DNA of 64,000 nucleotides from Brevundimonas vitisensis (GCF_016656965.1 NZ_CP067977.1:2442501-2506500), one strand, 5' to 3'. Positions 45,256 to 54,874 are shown, counted from the first letter of the stretch. Numbers and translations: made by a program. The notes: generated by a model not told the origin, from the sequence alone.

Positions 45256-45394
45256 CTGAACACGGCGTTTCAGCTGGGGTTCAGCTAGCTGAACGGCCCG
45301 GTCGAACTGTCGCCATCGCCGGTCTGGTGTTTGCCGGCCTGCTGCGGCAAGAAGCCTGACAGGGTGGCGGCGATGACGTTCAGCCGCTGTTCAG
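45256..45394. promoter_or_regulatory. TTCAG repeats with 11-bp spacing: probable response-regulator operator
   Basis: TTCAG occurs at 45069-style spacing upstream of the operon as follows: TTCAG at 45269 and 45280, and again TTCAG at 45379 and 45390, each pair 11 bp apart; inverted copies CTGAA lie at 45256 and 45289, 33 bp apart. Direct hexamers one helical turn apart (GTTCAG-N5-GTTCAG at 45378-45394) are how OmpR/PhoP-type regulators bind. The second pair ends 23 bp before the PepSY gene. Confidence 0.6.
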
Positions 45395-45417
45395 AGGCCG
45401 GGGCCTAGAGCGATCCC

Positions 45418-45744
45418 ATGACCCATGTCCGCCTTCTCTTTCTGGCCGCCCTGATCGCCGCTGGCGCTGCGGGGACCGAGGCCTCCGCCCAGGACCGTCG
45501 CCCCTATGGTGGCGGAACGCCCGGTTCCATGAGCCAGGGCGAGGCCCGTGAACGCGCTCGCGAGGAGCGCCAGATCAGCTCGTCCGAGGCGCTGAGCATC
45601 GCCCGCCAGAGGGCCGGCCGCGCGCGCTATGTCGGGGCCCTGCCGCCGCGCGGAAACAGCTATGTGTTCCGGTTCGAGGACGACGATGGTCGCATCTTCG
45701 ACATCTCGGTCGATGCGCGGTCCGGCCGCGCGGGAGGAGGCTGA
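45418..45744 (+). CDS. Secreted PepSY-like protein of a two-component operon
   Basis: The 108-residue protein has a signal peptide (about residues 1-24, ending EASAQ) and a C-terminal PepSY-like unit: SSSEALSIARQRAGRARYVGALPPRG then YVFRFEDDDGRIFDISVDARSG. Such small periplasmic proteins often accompany PhoPQ-like systems and may modulate the sensor. It precedes the response regulator by 3 bp, so the three genes form an operon. Confidence 0.85.
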   Translation: MTHVRLLFLAALIAAGAAGTEASAQDRRPYGGGTPGSMSQGEARERAREERQISSSEALSIARQRAGRARYVGALPPRGNSYVFRFEDDDGRIFDISVDARSGRAGGG

Positions 45745-45747
45745 CCC

Positions 45748-46428
45748 ATGCGCGTTCTGCTGGTTGAAGATGACGTCGATCTGTCGCGCCAGTTGAAGGC
45801 TGCGCTGTCGGACGCCGGCTATGCCGTCGATCACGCGGCGGACGGTGAGGAGGCCCATTTCCTGGGCGATACCGAACCCTATGACGTGGTGGTGCTGGAC
45901 CTGGGCCTGCCCAAGATCGACGGCGTTTCGGTGCTGGAGCGCTGGCGCCGGGACGGCAAGACGACGCCGGTGCTGATCCTGACGGCGCGCGGGGCCTGGT
46001 CGGACAAGGTGTCGGGTTTCGACGCCGGGGCCGACGACTATCTGACCAAGCCGTTCCATACCGAGGAGCTGCTGGCGCGGCTGCGGGCCCTGCTGCGGCG
46101 CTCGGCGGGCATCGCCTCGGCCACGCTGACGTGCGGCGGACTGCGCCTGGATCCGCGAGCGGCGCGGGCCAATGTGAACGGGGAGCCGCTGCGTTTGACG
46201 TCGCTGGAATACCGTCTGCTGCACTATCTGATGATGCACCAGGGACGGGTCATCAGCCGGACTGAACTGGTCGAGCATCTGTACGATCAGGATTTCGACC
46301 GCGACTCCAACACGATCGAGGTCTTCGTCGGTCGCCTGCGCAAGAAGATCGGGTCTGACCGCATCGAGACGGTCCGGGGCCTGGGCTATCGCCTGACGCC
46401 GCTGGCCGGTGAGGCCGAAGCCGCGTGA
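45748..46428 (+). CDS. OmpR/PhoP-family response regulator
   Basis: The 226-residue protein has a receiver domain (MRVLLVEDDVDLS, phosphoacceptor Asp in VVLDLGLP near residue 51, Lys in YLTKPF) and a winged-helix output domain (LTSLEYRLLHYLMMHQGRVISRTELVEHLYDQ... VFVGRLRKKIG). It is PhoP-like in partner and operon layout. Its stop overlaps the kinase start (GTGA). The TTCAG repeats upstream of the operon are candidate binding sites for autoregulation. Confidence 0.94.
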   Translation: MRVLLVEDDVDLSRQLKAALSDAGYAVDHAADGEEAHFLGDTEPYDVVVLDLGLPKIDGVSVLERWRRDGKTTPVLILTARGAWSDKVSGFDAGADDYLTKPFHTEELLARLRALLRRSAGIASATLTCGGLRLDPRAARANVNGEPLRLTSLEYRLLHYLMMHQGRVISRTELVEHLYDQDFDRDSNTIEVFVGRLRKKIGSDRIETVRGLGYRLTPLAGEAEAA

Positions 46429-47870
46429 CGACCGCGCCGGTCGAGGCCGAGGAGCCGTCGTCTGGGACCCGCTCACCGCGGTGGTCGCGCTGGCTGGGAC
46501 GGCCCGGCCGGTCGCTGACGCGGCGTCTGATCTGGCTGGCCTCGGCCTGGATTGTGGTGGCCCTGACCGTGACCGGCATGGTGCTGACGTCGCAGTTCGA
46601 GGAATCGGGCCTGCGACGACTGGGCGGGGTGCTCGGGACGACGGTGGACGAGGTTCTGCTGTCGACGCGGTCGGGACCGATGGGCGTCACGACGACCCAG
46701 ATCCAGGACAGCCGGACCCTGAGGCAGTTGTCGGGGAAATACTGGGCCGTCGCCGAGCTGACGCCCGACGGCCGGTTGGTCATGCTGTCGCGTTCGGTCT
46801 CGCTGTGGGACGCCGAAATGCCGACCCCGGTCGAGCTGCCGGACATGCTGGCCGATGCCGGCGGCAAGACCATTTCCTATAATGCGCGCGGCCCGGCGGA
46901 CGAGCCGCTGAGGGTCGCGGCCTCGGTCAAGACCCTGACCGGGCAGGTCAATCCGATCGTCTTCTTTGCGGCCATCGACCGCTCCACCATCGACGAAGAC
47001 ACCGATGCCTTTGCGCGCGTGACCTGGATCGCCCTGGCCCTGCTGGGCGCGGGACTGGTGGCGGCGGTGTTCACCCAGGTCCAGATCGGCCTGAGGCCCC
47101 TGTTCAGCCTGCGCAACGAGATCGCGGCGGTCCGAAAGGGCGAGACGGCGCGGATCGAGCGGGCCTATCCGATCGAGATTCAGCCCCTGGCCGATCAGGT
47201 CAATCGCCTCCTGGCCCACAATCAGGAGGTGGTGGAGCGCCAGCGGACCCATGTCGGAAACCTGGCCCATGCCCTGAAGACGCCGTTGTCGGTGATGCTG
47301 GCCGAGGCCGGCAGCCTGGAGGGGCAGCTGCCCGATGTCGTGCGCCGCCAGAGCGAGATCATGAAGGGGCAGGTCGATCACCACCTGCGCCGGGCCCGCG
47401 CCGCCGCCCGGGCTCAGGGCCTGGGTGAACGCACCCCCCTGGGCGAGGTGCTGGACGAGCTGGCCGTGATGCTGGAGCGGGTGTTCGAGACCAAGGGGGT
47501 CGAGATCGACTGGCGTGCCCCCGACGCCCTGGGCTTCCGCGGCGAGCGCCAGGACCTGCAGGAGATCCTGGGCAATCTGATGGAGAACGCCTGCAAATGG
47601 TCCGGGCGGCGGGTGCGTGTCTCGGCCGGTCCGACGGGCCTGGGTCAGATGGTGGTGGTGGTCGAGGACGACGGGCCAGGCCTGCCGGCTGATCGCTATG
47701 AGGAAGTGCTGAAGCGCGGGGCGCGGCTGGACGAGAATGCGCCGGGATCGGGCCTGGGTCTTTCGATCGTCGATGACCTGGTCAAGGCCTATGGCGGGCG
47801 TGTGACCCTGGCCCGCAGCGACATGGGCGGATTGAAGGTGCTGCTGGAACTGCCGGCCGCCGAGATTTAG
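46425..47870 (+). CDS. PhoQ-like sensor histidine kinase
   Basis: The 481-residue kinase starts at GTG overlapping the regulator. It has one membrane segment near 37-57, a periplasmic sensor of about 140 residues, a second segment near 203-222, a HAMP region, the PhoQ-type phosphoacceptor HALKTPLSVMLAEA, and the ATPase motifs NLMENACKW, EDDGPGLP and GSGLGLSIV. The sensor contains no obvious acidic PhoQ patch. It forms a cognate pair with the preceding regulator, with the PepSY protein as third partner. Confidence 0.93.
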   Translation: MTTAPVEAEEPSSGTRSPRWSRWLGRPGRSLTRRLIWLASAWIVVALTVTGMVLTSQFEESGLRRLGGVLGTTVDEVLLSTRSGPMGVTTTQIQDSRTLRQLSGKYWAVAELTPDGRLVMLSRSVSLWDAEMPTPVELPDMLADAGGKTISYNARGPADEPLRVAASVKTLTGQVNPIVFFAAIDRSTIDEDTDAFARVTWIALALLGAGLVAAVFTQVQIGLRPLFSLRNEIAAVRKGETARIERAYPIEIQPLADQVNRLLAHNQEVVERQRTHVGNLAHALKTPLSVMLAEAGSLEGQLPDVVRRQSEIMKGQVDHHLRRARAAARAQGLGERTPLGEVLDELAVMLERVFETKGVEIDWRAPDALGFRGERQDLQEILGNLMENACKWSGRRVRVSAGPTGLGQMVVVVEDDGPGLPADRYEEVLKRGARLDENAPGSGLGLSIVDDLVKAYGGRVTLARSDMGGLKVLLELPAAEI

Positions 47871-47896
47871 ATTCGAAAAGACCTTCGCTCCGTCTC

Positions 47897-47938
47897 CGTC
47901 ATTCCGGGGCTTGGCCTAGCCAAGAACCCGGAATGACG
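47897..47938. repeat. Palindromic REP-like element after the kinase gene
   Basis: CGTCATTCCGGG (47897-47908) pairs with CCCGGAATGACG (47927-47938), and inside CTTGGC-CTA-GCCAAG forms a further stem: a long, nearly continuous hairpin. The GTCATTCCGGG...CCCGGAATGAC core is a common dispersed palindrome in Alphaproteobacteria. Located 27 bp after the kinase stop, it could also act as a transcription end. Confidence 0.75.
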
Positions 47939-48042
47939 ATCTTCAAGGGGCCAGATCATCGTCGATGGGGGCGGCAATACGGCGTTAACCCAAGCTGTGC
48001 AGGCTGGATCGACCGGCCCCAGAAAGGCTGCGGGAGTTTCGC

Positions 48043-49404
48043 ATGGCCGAACTTTCGGTCGCACACCGCGCAATGATGGACCCGCTGATCGCGGCCTGTT
48101 CCGACGATCAGCTGGTCAAGCTGGCCGACGCCGTGGGGGCGATGGCGGGGGACCGTGCCCGACTGGTTTCGCAGACCCTGTCCGCTGCCGTCGCCGACAG
48201 GGCGCGGCGCGATACGGCCCTGTGGCCCCTCATGCCCCTGTTCATGCCGCGCCAGGACGGTCTCGAAGGGGTGACATTCCCGCGCGAGGTGTTGAACCGC
48301 CTGTGGCGTCAGGCCTCGGCCGCTGAACCGGAGCTTCTGCCGCAGCTGGACGAAGATGGTGACGATGCCGTCGCCGTGGCCGATCGCCTGTGCCGGGCCG
48401 CCGCTGGCGCCGTCCGCGACAGGCCCGAGGCCGTCTGGCCCCAGGCACTGGCTCCGCAGCAGCGCGAAAACGGGCTGGAGCAACTGGCGGTCTGTCTGGA
48501 TTTGGCGCCCCTGGCGCGGCGGGCCTTGCCGCAGCTGCCGGCCTGGGTCGGCAGGGCGGACGGCGATCAGCTGGCGGACCTGCGATTGCTCGTCACCGAC
48601 AGTGCCGGCATCGCGGTGGACGGCGCCTGCCGGATGATGGAGATCCTGTTTGCCCATCTGGGCGATGCGGCCCTGATCCTGCGGGTGGTGACGCACAGCT
48701 CCAACGCCGCCTCCCGCGAGAGCTTTCTGGGGGTGTCGGAGATGGCGATCTTCGTCAACCGACTGATCGGAGGCATCCAGGATCGGGTGCGTCAGGTCGA
48801 AGCCTATAAGCCCAAGGACGGTGCGGAGGGGACGGAGCGGCTGCTGCGGGACATCGCCTGGAGCGCGGCGACGATCGGCGAGATCGATGTCACCCTGACG
48901 CCCCAGCCGGACGGCCCGTGGGGCAAGGCGCTGCGCGACGCGCGGGTCAAGGTGGCGACCCGGATGACGGCCCTGATGATGTCTGCGGACAAGCTGATGG
49001 ACACGGCCCTGCCGCTGACGCGGACGCAGCTGGCCGGTCGGATGACGCGGGCCGCGCCACGGCTGGACGCGGACCCGGCCAGCCCCGCCCTGGCCGATCT
49101 GGCGACCATACTGACCCTGATCGGGCGGCTGCGGGGATCGGCGGCCGTGTTCGGCTGCGAATCGGATCGCAGGAAGCTGTCGGAGCGACTGACCGAACGG
49201 CTGTCGACCTATGCCGACGAGGCGCTGGACCTGGTCAATGCGGGCGAAGTCGAGGACGAGAACCGGGCCCTGGCCCTGATCGAATGCGTGGCCGATCTGC
49301 TGGGTCGGCTGGACGCAACGGATGCGGCGCGCACCGTGCGGCGTCGAGCCGCAGTGGCCGGTGCGCCCACTACGACGGACGGCCCCTCGCCCCAGGCGGC
49401 CTGA
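48043..49404 (+). CDS. Conserved hypothetical protein, 453 residues
   Basis: This is a soluble, almost all-helical protein without signal, membrane segment or catalytic motif that I recognise. It begins MAELSVAHRAMMDPLIAACSD and contains an SSNAASRESFLGVSEMAIFVNRL helix near residue 225. Codon use equals that of neighbours. It is followed 19 bp later by ccmI in the same direction, so it may share the ccm transcript, but no functional link is evident. Confidence 0.75.
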   Translation: MAELSVAHRAMMDPLIAACSDDQLVKLADAVGAMAGDRARLVSQTLSAAVADRARRDTALWPLMPLFMPRQDGLEGVTFPREVLNRLWRQASAAEPELLPQLDEDGDDAVAVADRLCRAAAGAVRDRPEAVWPQALAPQQRENGLEQLAVCLDLAPLARRALPQLPAWVGRADGDQLADLRLLVTDSAGIAVDGACRMMEILFAHLGDAALILRVVTHSSNAASRESFLGVSEMAIFVNRLIGGIQDRVRQVEAYKPKDGAEGTERLLRDIAWSAATIGEIDVTLTPQPDGPWGKALRDARVKVATRMTALMMSADKLMDTALPLTRTQLAGRMTRAAPRLDADPASPALADLATILTLIGRLRGSAAVFGCESDRRKLSERLTERLSTYADEALDLVNAGEVEDENRALALIECVADLLGRLDATDAARTVRRRAAVAGAPTTTDGPSPQAA

Positions 49405-49423
49405 TCCTGTAGAGCCCGCCGTC

Positions 49424-50242
49424 ATGACGGTATTCTGGATACTGACCGGTTTGGCGACAGCCCTGGCGGGGCTGCTGGTCCTGACCGGTGCGCGGCGCGG
49501 TGCGTCGGCCGAGCCCCCGGCAGAAGCGGGCGCGGTCGAGCTGGCTGAGCTGGATCGACTGCTGGCGCGCGGCCTGCTGGACGCGGAGGCGCACGCGCTT
49601 GCACGGGCCGAGGCCGGGCGGCGTCTGCTCGCAGCCGGGCCGGAAGCGGCCGCACCCGTTACGGGGGCGCATGATCGGCAGTGGGTGCTGGCGGGGGTCG
49701 GACTGACGGCCGCGGCCGCCCTGGGCCTGTATCTGGGAACCGGGAGCCTGGGACTGCCGGACCAGCCCTATCAGAAGCGGGTCGCCGAATGGGCGGCAGG
49801 GCCGCTGGAAACGCTGGAGCCTGCGCAACTGGCTGCTGTGGTGGAGCAGAGGGTCAAGGCCGCGCCCGGTGACCGCACTGCCCTGACCTTCCTGGGCGTG
49901 GCGCGGTTTGAGGCAGGCGATCCGATCGGGGCCGCCTCGGCGTTCCGCCGGGCTCTGGCCATCGATCCGAACGACGCACAGAGCTGGGCCCGGTTGGGCG
50001 AAAGCCTGGTGCGGGCCAATGACGGCGTCGTGGGCACCGATGCGGAAGCGGCCTTCCGCGAGGCGATCAACCGTGATCCCGACCAGCTGGGCGCGCGCTA
50101 TTTCCTGGGAGAGGCGGCGCTGGCGCGCGGTGACGGGGCGACGGTGCGGGCCATGTGGGGACCGCTGATCGCCGTCCTGGACCCGCGTGATCCCCGCCGG
50201 GCCGACCTGATTGCCCGCCTGCCACCGGAGACCGCGCCATGA
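49424..50242 (+). CDS. ccmI: Cytochrome c maturation protein CcmI
   Basis: CcmI holds apocytochrome c for haem ligation by CcmFH. The 272-residue protein has the standard plan: N-terminal membrane helix, a cytoplasmic leucine-zipper-like loop with ELAELDRLLARGLLDAEAHALARAEAGRRLL (about 40-70), a second helix near 88-107, and periplasmic TPR repeats (FLGVARFEAGDPIGAASAFRRALAIDPNDAQSW). The ATG at 49424 is preferred over an upstream open frame. It overlaps ccmE by ATGA. Confidence 0.9.
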   Translation: MTVFWILTGLATALAGLLVLTGARRGASAEPPAEAGAVELAELDRLLARGLLDAEAHALARAEAGRRLLAAGPEAAAPVTGAHDRQWVLAGVGLTAAAALGLYLGTGSLGLPDQPYQKRVAEWAAGPLETLEPAQLAAVVEQRVKAAPGDRTALTFLGVARFEAGDPIGAASAFRRALAIDPNDAQSWARLGESLVRANDGVVGTDAEAAFREAINRDPDQLGARYFLGEAALARGDGATVRAMWGPLIAVLDPRDPRRADLIARLPPETAP

Positions 50243-50703
50243 GCTGGCTGCCCCGATCACCCAAGGCCCGGCGGCGACTATGGGTCGTGGCGGCGGTCGC
50301 CCCGATCCTGGCCCTGGCCGTCGGCCTGGCCCTGTGGGCCATGCAGGACGGCGTGACCTATTTTGTTTCCCCGTCCGAGGCGAATGCCGAAACCGCGCCG
50401 GTCGGACGCGACATGCGTCTGGGCGGACTGGTCGAGGCGGGCAGCGTGCGCCACGACGCCGAGGGTCAGGTGTGGTTCCGCGTGACCGACAATGCCGCCT
50501 CCACCCAGGTGGTGTTCCGGGGCGACCTGCCGGACCTGTTCCGCGAAGGGCAGGGCATCGTGGCCCAAGGCACCTTCCAGCCGGACCGCAGCTTCCGCGC
50601 CGATCAGGTCCTGGCCAAGCATGACGAGACCTATATGCCGCGCGAAGTCGCCGACCGGCTGAAGGAACGCGGCGAGTGGCGGCCAGAGGGGGCGCAGCCT
50701 TGA
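50239..50703 (+). CDS. ccmE: Cytochrome c maturation haem chaperone CcmE
   Basis: CcmE binds haem covalently in the periplasm and passes it to CcmF. The 154-residue protein has an N-terminal membrane anchor (about 14-36), an OB-fold with RLGGLVEAGSV and VTDNA, and the haem-binding LAKHDETYMP, with the attachment His and the following Tyr both present. It overlaps ccmI (ATGA) and ccmF (TTGA). Confidence 0.96.
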   Translation: MSWLPRSPKARRRLWVVAAVAPILALAVGLALWAMQDGVTYFVSPSEANAETAPVGRDMRLGGLVEAGSVRHDAEGQVWFRVTDNAASTQVVFRGDLPDLFREGQGIVAQGTFQPDRSFRADQVLAKHDETYMPREVADRLKERGEWRPEGAQP

Positions 50704-52688
50704 CCGCCGAACTGGGGGCGTTTGCTTTGGCCCTGGCGCTGGCCCTGTCAACGCTGTCGACGGCCTTCTGTGGCCTGGGGCGGTGGCGCAACAGCCCGGT
50801 CCTGGCCGGAGCGGGCGAAGGCGCCATGATCGCGGCGGCGGCGGCGGTCGCCCTGGCGTTCGGGGCGCTGATCCTAGCCTTCGTCACCTCGGACTTCTCG
50901 GTCGCCAATGTCGCGGGCAACAGCCACACCGACAAGCCGATGCTGTACAAGGTGGCCGGGGCCTGGGGCAGCCATGAGGGGTCGCTGGTCCTGTGGTGCC
51001 TGGTCATGACCGGCTTTGGCGCCGTGCTGGCGCGGGCCCCGGCGGGCGGCAGCGGTTTGCCGTTCGGGCTGAAGGCTTCGGCCCTTGGGGCCCAGGCCCT
51101 GCTGTCCACCCTGTTCCTGGCCTTTGCCGTCTTTACCTCCAGCCCGTTCGAGCGGCTGGACCCGGCCCCGTTCCAGGGCGCGTCGCTGAACCCGCTGCTG
51201 CAGGACCCGGCCCTGGCCTTCCATCCGCCCCTGCTCTACGGCGGCTATGTCGGGTTTTCGGTCTGTTTCTCGCTGGCCGTGGCCGCCCTGATCGAAGGGC
51301 GGATCGACGCGGCCTGGGGGCGTTGGGTGCGGCCCTGGGCCCTGGCCAGCTGGGCTCTGCTGACCGTGGGCATCACCCTGGGGTCGTTCTGGGCCTATTA
51401 CGAACTGGGTTGGGGAGGCTGGTGGTTCTGGGACCCGGTCGAGAATGCCAGCTTCATGCCCTGGCTGGCCGGGGCGGCCCTGTTGCACAGCGCGGTGGTG
51501 ACCGAGCGGCGAGGGGCCCTGGCCGGCTGGACGGTGTTCCTGGCGCTGCTGGCCTTCACCTTTTCCATGCTGGGGGCCTTCCTGGTGCGGTCAGGGGTCC
51601 TGACCAGCGTGCACGCCTTTGCCGTGGACCCGGAGCGGGGGCTGATGCTGCTGGCCATTCTGGGCGTGACGGCGGGCGCGGCCTTTGCCCTGTTCGCCTG
51701 GCGTGTGCCGCGGCTGAAGGGCGGGGGTCTGTTCGCACCGGTCAGCCGGGAAGGGGCGCTGGTCCTGAACAACCTGTTCCTGACGGCGGCGGCGGCGACG
51801 GTGCTGCTGGGGACCCTCTATCCGTTGATCCTGGAAGCGGTGACCGGCCAGACCATCTCGGTCGGCCCGCCCTATTTCGCCCTGACCTTCACGCCGCTGA
51901 TGGTGCTGGCCTTTCTGATCCTGCCGGCCGGTCCGCTGCTGGCCTGGAAGCGCGGCGATCTGAAGGGGGTGGGCCAGCGTCTGGCCGTCGCGGGCGGCCT
52001 GACCCTGGTCGCGGCCCTGGCCGGGTGGATGGCCTTCGAGCCGAAGAAGGCGCTGGCGGCGGCCGGTCTGGGCGTCGGGGCGTGGCTGATTCTGGGGGCT
52101 CTGGCCGAGACGGCGGAGCGGGTCCGGCTGTTCCGGGCCCCCCTGGGCGAGGTCGGCCGCCGGGCGCGCGGCCTGCCTCTGGCCGCCTGGGGTATGACCC
52201 TGGCCCATGCGGGCCTGGGGGTCTTCGTCCTGGGGGCGGTGGCTGAGACGGCCTTCAAGATCGAGTCGGTGGCAGTCCTGCCCGTCGGCGGGACGGTGGC
52301 CAGCGGCCCCTTCACCGTGACGCTGAACGCCGTGGAGGTGGTCGAAGGACCGAACTATCTGGCGGAGCAGGGGCGGTTGACGATCGCCCCGACGCAGGGC
52401 GGCACGGCGCGCGACATCACGGCCGAGCGGCGGTTCTTCCCGGCCGGGGGTCAGACGACGACGGAGGTCGGGCTGGATTTCCGGGGTCTGGACGACGTCT
52501 ATGTGGTCATGGGCGAGCGCCGCAGGGCCCCGGACGGAGCCCCGGCTTGGAGCGTGCGCGTGCACTGGAACCCCTGGGCGCGGCTGATCTTTCTGGGGCC
52601 GATCATCATGACGCTGGGCGGCCTGCTGTCGCTGATGGACCGGCGGCTGCGGGTGGGCGTCGGGATGCGGCGGGCGAGGGCACAATGA
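50700..52688 (+). CDS. ccmF: Cytochrome c haem lyase CcmF
   Basis: CcmF ligates haem to apocytochrome c together with CcmH and CcmI. The 662-residue membrane protein has about 14 helices, the WWD-domain haem-handling motif WGGWWFWDPVENASFMPWL near residue 238 and the conserved His residues around it. The start appears to be TTG 50700, overlapping the ccmE stop; a GTG at 50676 would add eight residues but lies inside ccmE. The stop overlaps ccmH by ATGA. Confidence 0.95.
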   Translation: MTAELGAFALALALALSTLSTAFCGLGRWRNSPVLAGAGEGAMIAAAAAVALAFGALILAFVTSDFSVANVAGNSHTDKPMLYKVAGAWGSHEGSLVLWCLVMTGFGAVLARAPAGGSGLPFGLKASALGAQALLSTLFLAFAVFTSSPFERLDPAPFQGASLNPLLQDPALAFHPPLLYGGYVGFSVCFSLAVAALIEGRIDAAWGRWVRPWALASWALLTVGITLGSFWAYYELGWGGWWFWDPVENASFMPWLAGAALLHSAVVTERRGALAGWTVFLALLAFTFSMLGAFLVRSGVLTSVHAFAVDPERGLMLLAILGVTAGAAFALFAWRVPRLKGGGLFAPVSREGALVLNNLFLTAAAATVLLGTLYPLILEAVTGQTISVGPPYFALTFTPLMVLAFLILPAGPLLAWKRGDLKGVGQRLAVAGGLTLVAALAGWMAFEPKKALAAAGLGVGAWLILGALAETAERVRLFRAPLGEVGRRARGLPLAAWGMTLAHAGLGVFVLGAVAETAFKIESVAVLPVGGTVASGPFTVTLNAVEVVEGPNYLAEQGRLTIAPTQGGTARDITAERRFFPAGGQTTTEVGLDFRGLDDVYVVMGERRRAPDGAPAWSVRVHWNPWARLIFLGPIIMTLGGLLSLMDRRLRVGVGMRRARAQ

Positions 52689-53203
52689 CGGTTCTTCGGA
52701 GCCACCTGATCGCCGGCGCCATGGTGTCGGTCCTGTGCCTGTCCAGCCCGGCCCTGGCGCAGGAGCCGACGCCTGCCCCCGACCAGCCCCTGGCGTCGGC
52801 GGCGCAGGAAGCGCGCGCGCAGGCCCTGTTCGACGAGCTGCGCTGCGTCGTCTGCCAGCATGAGGCGATTGCGGATTCACCGGCGGGTGTGGCCTCGGAC
52901 ATGCGGCGACTGGTCCGCGAGGAAATCGCGGCGGGGCGCACCGATGCCCAGATCCGCCAGGGGATGGTCGATCGATACGGCGACTATGTGCTGTTCACGC
53001 CACCGATGCGGGTGGGGACCTGGCTGTTGTGGTTCGGGCCGCTGGCGCTGGTGCTGGCGGTCGGAAGCGGGCTGTGGCTGGCCTCGCGCCGACGTCGTGA
53101 AGAGCCCCAGCCGCTGACCGCCGACGAGGAGGCGCGGCTGGCCGCCCTGACCGGCACCCCCGGCGACGGCCCCGATATGGACGCAGGGGCGCCCCATCCC
53201 TGA
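52685..53203 (+). CDS. ccmH: Cytochrome c maturation thiol oxidoreductase CcmH
   Basis: CcmH keeps the apocytochrome CxxCH cysteines reduced for haem attachment. The 172-residue protein has a signal peptide ending ALAQ, the redox motif LRCVVCQ near residue 56, and a C-terminal membrane anchor near 108-130 followed by a basic cytoplasmic tail. The usual ccmG (thioredoxin) gene is absent from this cluster, so its electron donor must be encoded elsewhere. Confidence 0.95.
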   Translation: MTVLRSHLIAGAMVSVLCLSSPALAQEPTPAPDQPLASAAQEARAQALFDELRCVVCQHEAIADSPAGVASDMRRLVREEIAAGRTDAQIRQGMVDRYGDYVLFTPPMRVGTWLLWFGPLALVLAVGSGLWLASRRRREEPQPLTADEEARLAALTGTPGDGPDMDAGAPHP

Positions 53204-53317
53204 CGCGGGAACGCTGAAGCTTGTCGGAGCTATGATTGGCCTCCTGGCCGATCACCCTATATCTGAAGGCGAAACCGCTCCGGGTCTGCCGGAGCCCATG
53301 GATAGTCCGGGACCACG

Positions 53318-54874
53318 ATGCTGAAGCGCAAGGAGTTCATTCTGGGGGCGGCTGCCGGTCTGGGCGTCGCGGCCGTCGCGACGCTGGGCGGCGTGATCCA
53401 GTGGCCGGGCGCGCGGGCCGAGCCCGGGGCCGTCAGTGGCCGCCTGACGCCCAGCGCCGGTGCGCCGGGCCTGGCCTTTGCCCCGCCGGTGGGTGCCCCG
53501 CTCAGCTTTGCCGACATCTTTCAGCAGGTCGCGCCAGCCGTGGTGCAGATCGACGTCAAGACCCGCGTGCAGCGCGGGCAGGGCGGCTTTTCCATTCCCG
53601 GCCTGCCGTTCGACTTTGGCGTCCCGCCCGGAGCGACGCCGCCGGTTCCCGAAGGCACCGAGCCGGGCGAGGGCGAGACGGCCATCGGCGCGGGATCCGG
53701 CTTTCTGATCTCGGCCGACGGCTACATCGTCACCAACAACCATGTGGTCGAGAATGCCGAGGAGATCACCGTCCGGCTGGCCGACCAGCGCGAGCTGAAG
53801 GCCCGTCTGGTGGGCCGCGACGAGGACACCGACCTGGCCGTGATCAAGATCGACGGGGGCGACTTCCCCTTCGTGACGTTCGAGGAACAGGCCGAACCAC
53901 GCGTCGGCGACTGGGTCATCGCGGTGGGCAATCCGTTCGGCCTGGGCGGATCGGCCACGACGGGGATCGTGTCGGCCAAAGCGCGCGACATCAACGACCC
54001 CAACAGCCCCTATACCGACTATCTGCAGATCGACGCGGCCATCAACCGGGGCAACTCGGGCGGGCCGACCTTTGACGTCTATGGGCGGGTGATCGGGGTC
54101 AATACGGCCATCTATTCTCCGACCGGCGGATCGGTCGGCATCGGCTTTGCCATCCCGGCCGCCGTGGCCAAGCCGATCACGGACCGGCTGATGCGGGGCG
54201 AGTCGATCCAGCGCGGCTATCTGGGGGTCAGCATCGGTACGCCGGATGCGGAACAGCTGGATGCCCTGGGCCTGCCGGCCACGACCAAGGGGGCGGTCGT
54301 CAGCGACGTGACGCCGGGCGGTCCCGCCGCCGCGGCGGGCCTGCAGTTCGCCGATGTCGTGGTCACCATGAACGGCCGCGCCGTGACCGATTCCACTGAC
54401 CTGACCCGCCGGGTCAGCGCGGTGCAGCCGGGCCAGCGGTTCGAGCTGGAAATCCTGCGCGATGGTCGCCGCAGCACCGTCACGGTGCGATCGGGTGTTC
54501 GCCCGGCCCGCGCGGCCCTGAACGCGACGCGCAACGCCCTGCCGGCCAATCCCGATGCGCCGGGCGGCACGGTGGCCGGACAGGCCGTGGCCGGTCTGAG
54601 CGTGGCCCCGATCAGCGCGCCCCTGCGCCAGCGCTACGGCATCCCCGATGGCGTGAACGGCTTGGTCGTCACCGGTATCCTGCCGGGCGGGGATCGGCGG
54701 CTGGAGCCCGGCTTTGTGATCCAGCGCGTGGGCAGTCGCCGGGTCGCGGCGGTGGCCGATCTGACCGGGGCCGTCGGGGCCGCCCGCCAGGCGCGCCGCG
54801 AGGGTCTGTTCATCCAGCTGTGGGTGCCGGGCGAAGGGGCCCTGCCCGTCGTGCTGGCGCTGCCGGAATCCTGA
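53318..54874 (+). CDS. DegP/DegQ-like periplasmic serine protease (HtrA family)
   Basis: The 518-residue protease-chaperone removes misfolded envelope proteins. It has an N-terminal signal or anchor (residues about 9-30), the trypsin-like domain with catalytic triad H142 (NNHVVEN), D172 (DTDLAVIK) and S247 (GNSGGPTF), and two PDZ domains from about 300 and 430. The CTCCGG-N5-CCGGAG hairpin at 53278-53294 lies just upstream. It precedes a two-component pair that may sense envelope stress. Confidence 0.94.
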   Translation: MLKRKEFILGAAAGLGVAAVATLGGVIQWPGARAEPGAVSGRLTPSAGAPGLAFAPPVGAPLSFADIFQQVAPAVVQIDVKTRVQRGQGGFSIPGLPFDFGVPPGATPPVPEGTEPGEGETAIGAGSGFLISADGYIVTNNHVVENAEEITVRLADQRELKARLVGRDEDTDLAVIKIDGGDFPFVTFEEQAEPRVGDWVIAVGNPFGLGGSATTGIVSAKARDINDPNSPYTDYLQIDAAINRGNSGGPTFDVYGRVIGVNTAIYSPTGGSVGIGFAIPAAVAKPITDRLMRGESIQRGYLGVSIGTPDAEQLDALGLPATTKGAVVSDVTPGGPAAAAGLQFADVVVTMNGRAVTDSTDLTRRVSAVQPGQRFELEILRDGRRSTVTVRSGVRPARAALNATRNALPANPDAPGGTVAGQAVAGLSVAPISAPLRQRYGIPDGVNGLVVTGILPGGDRRLEPGFVIQRVGSRRVAAVADLTGAVGAARQARREGLFIQLWVPGEGALPVVLALPES

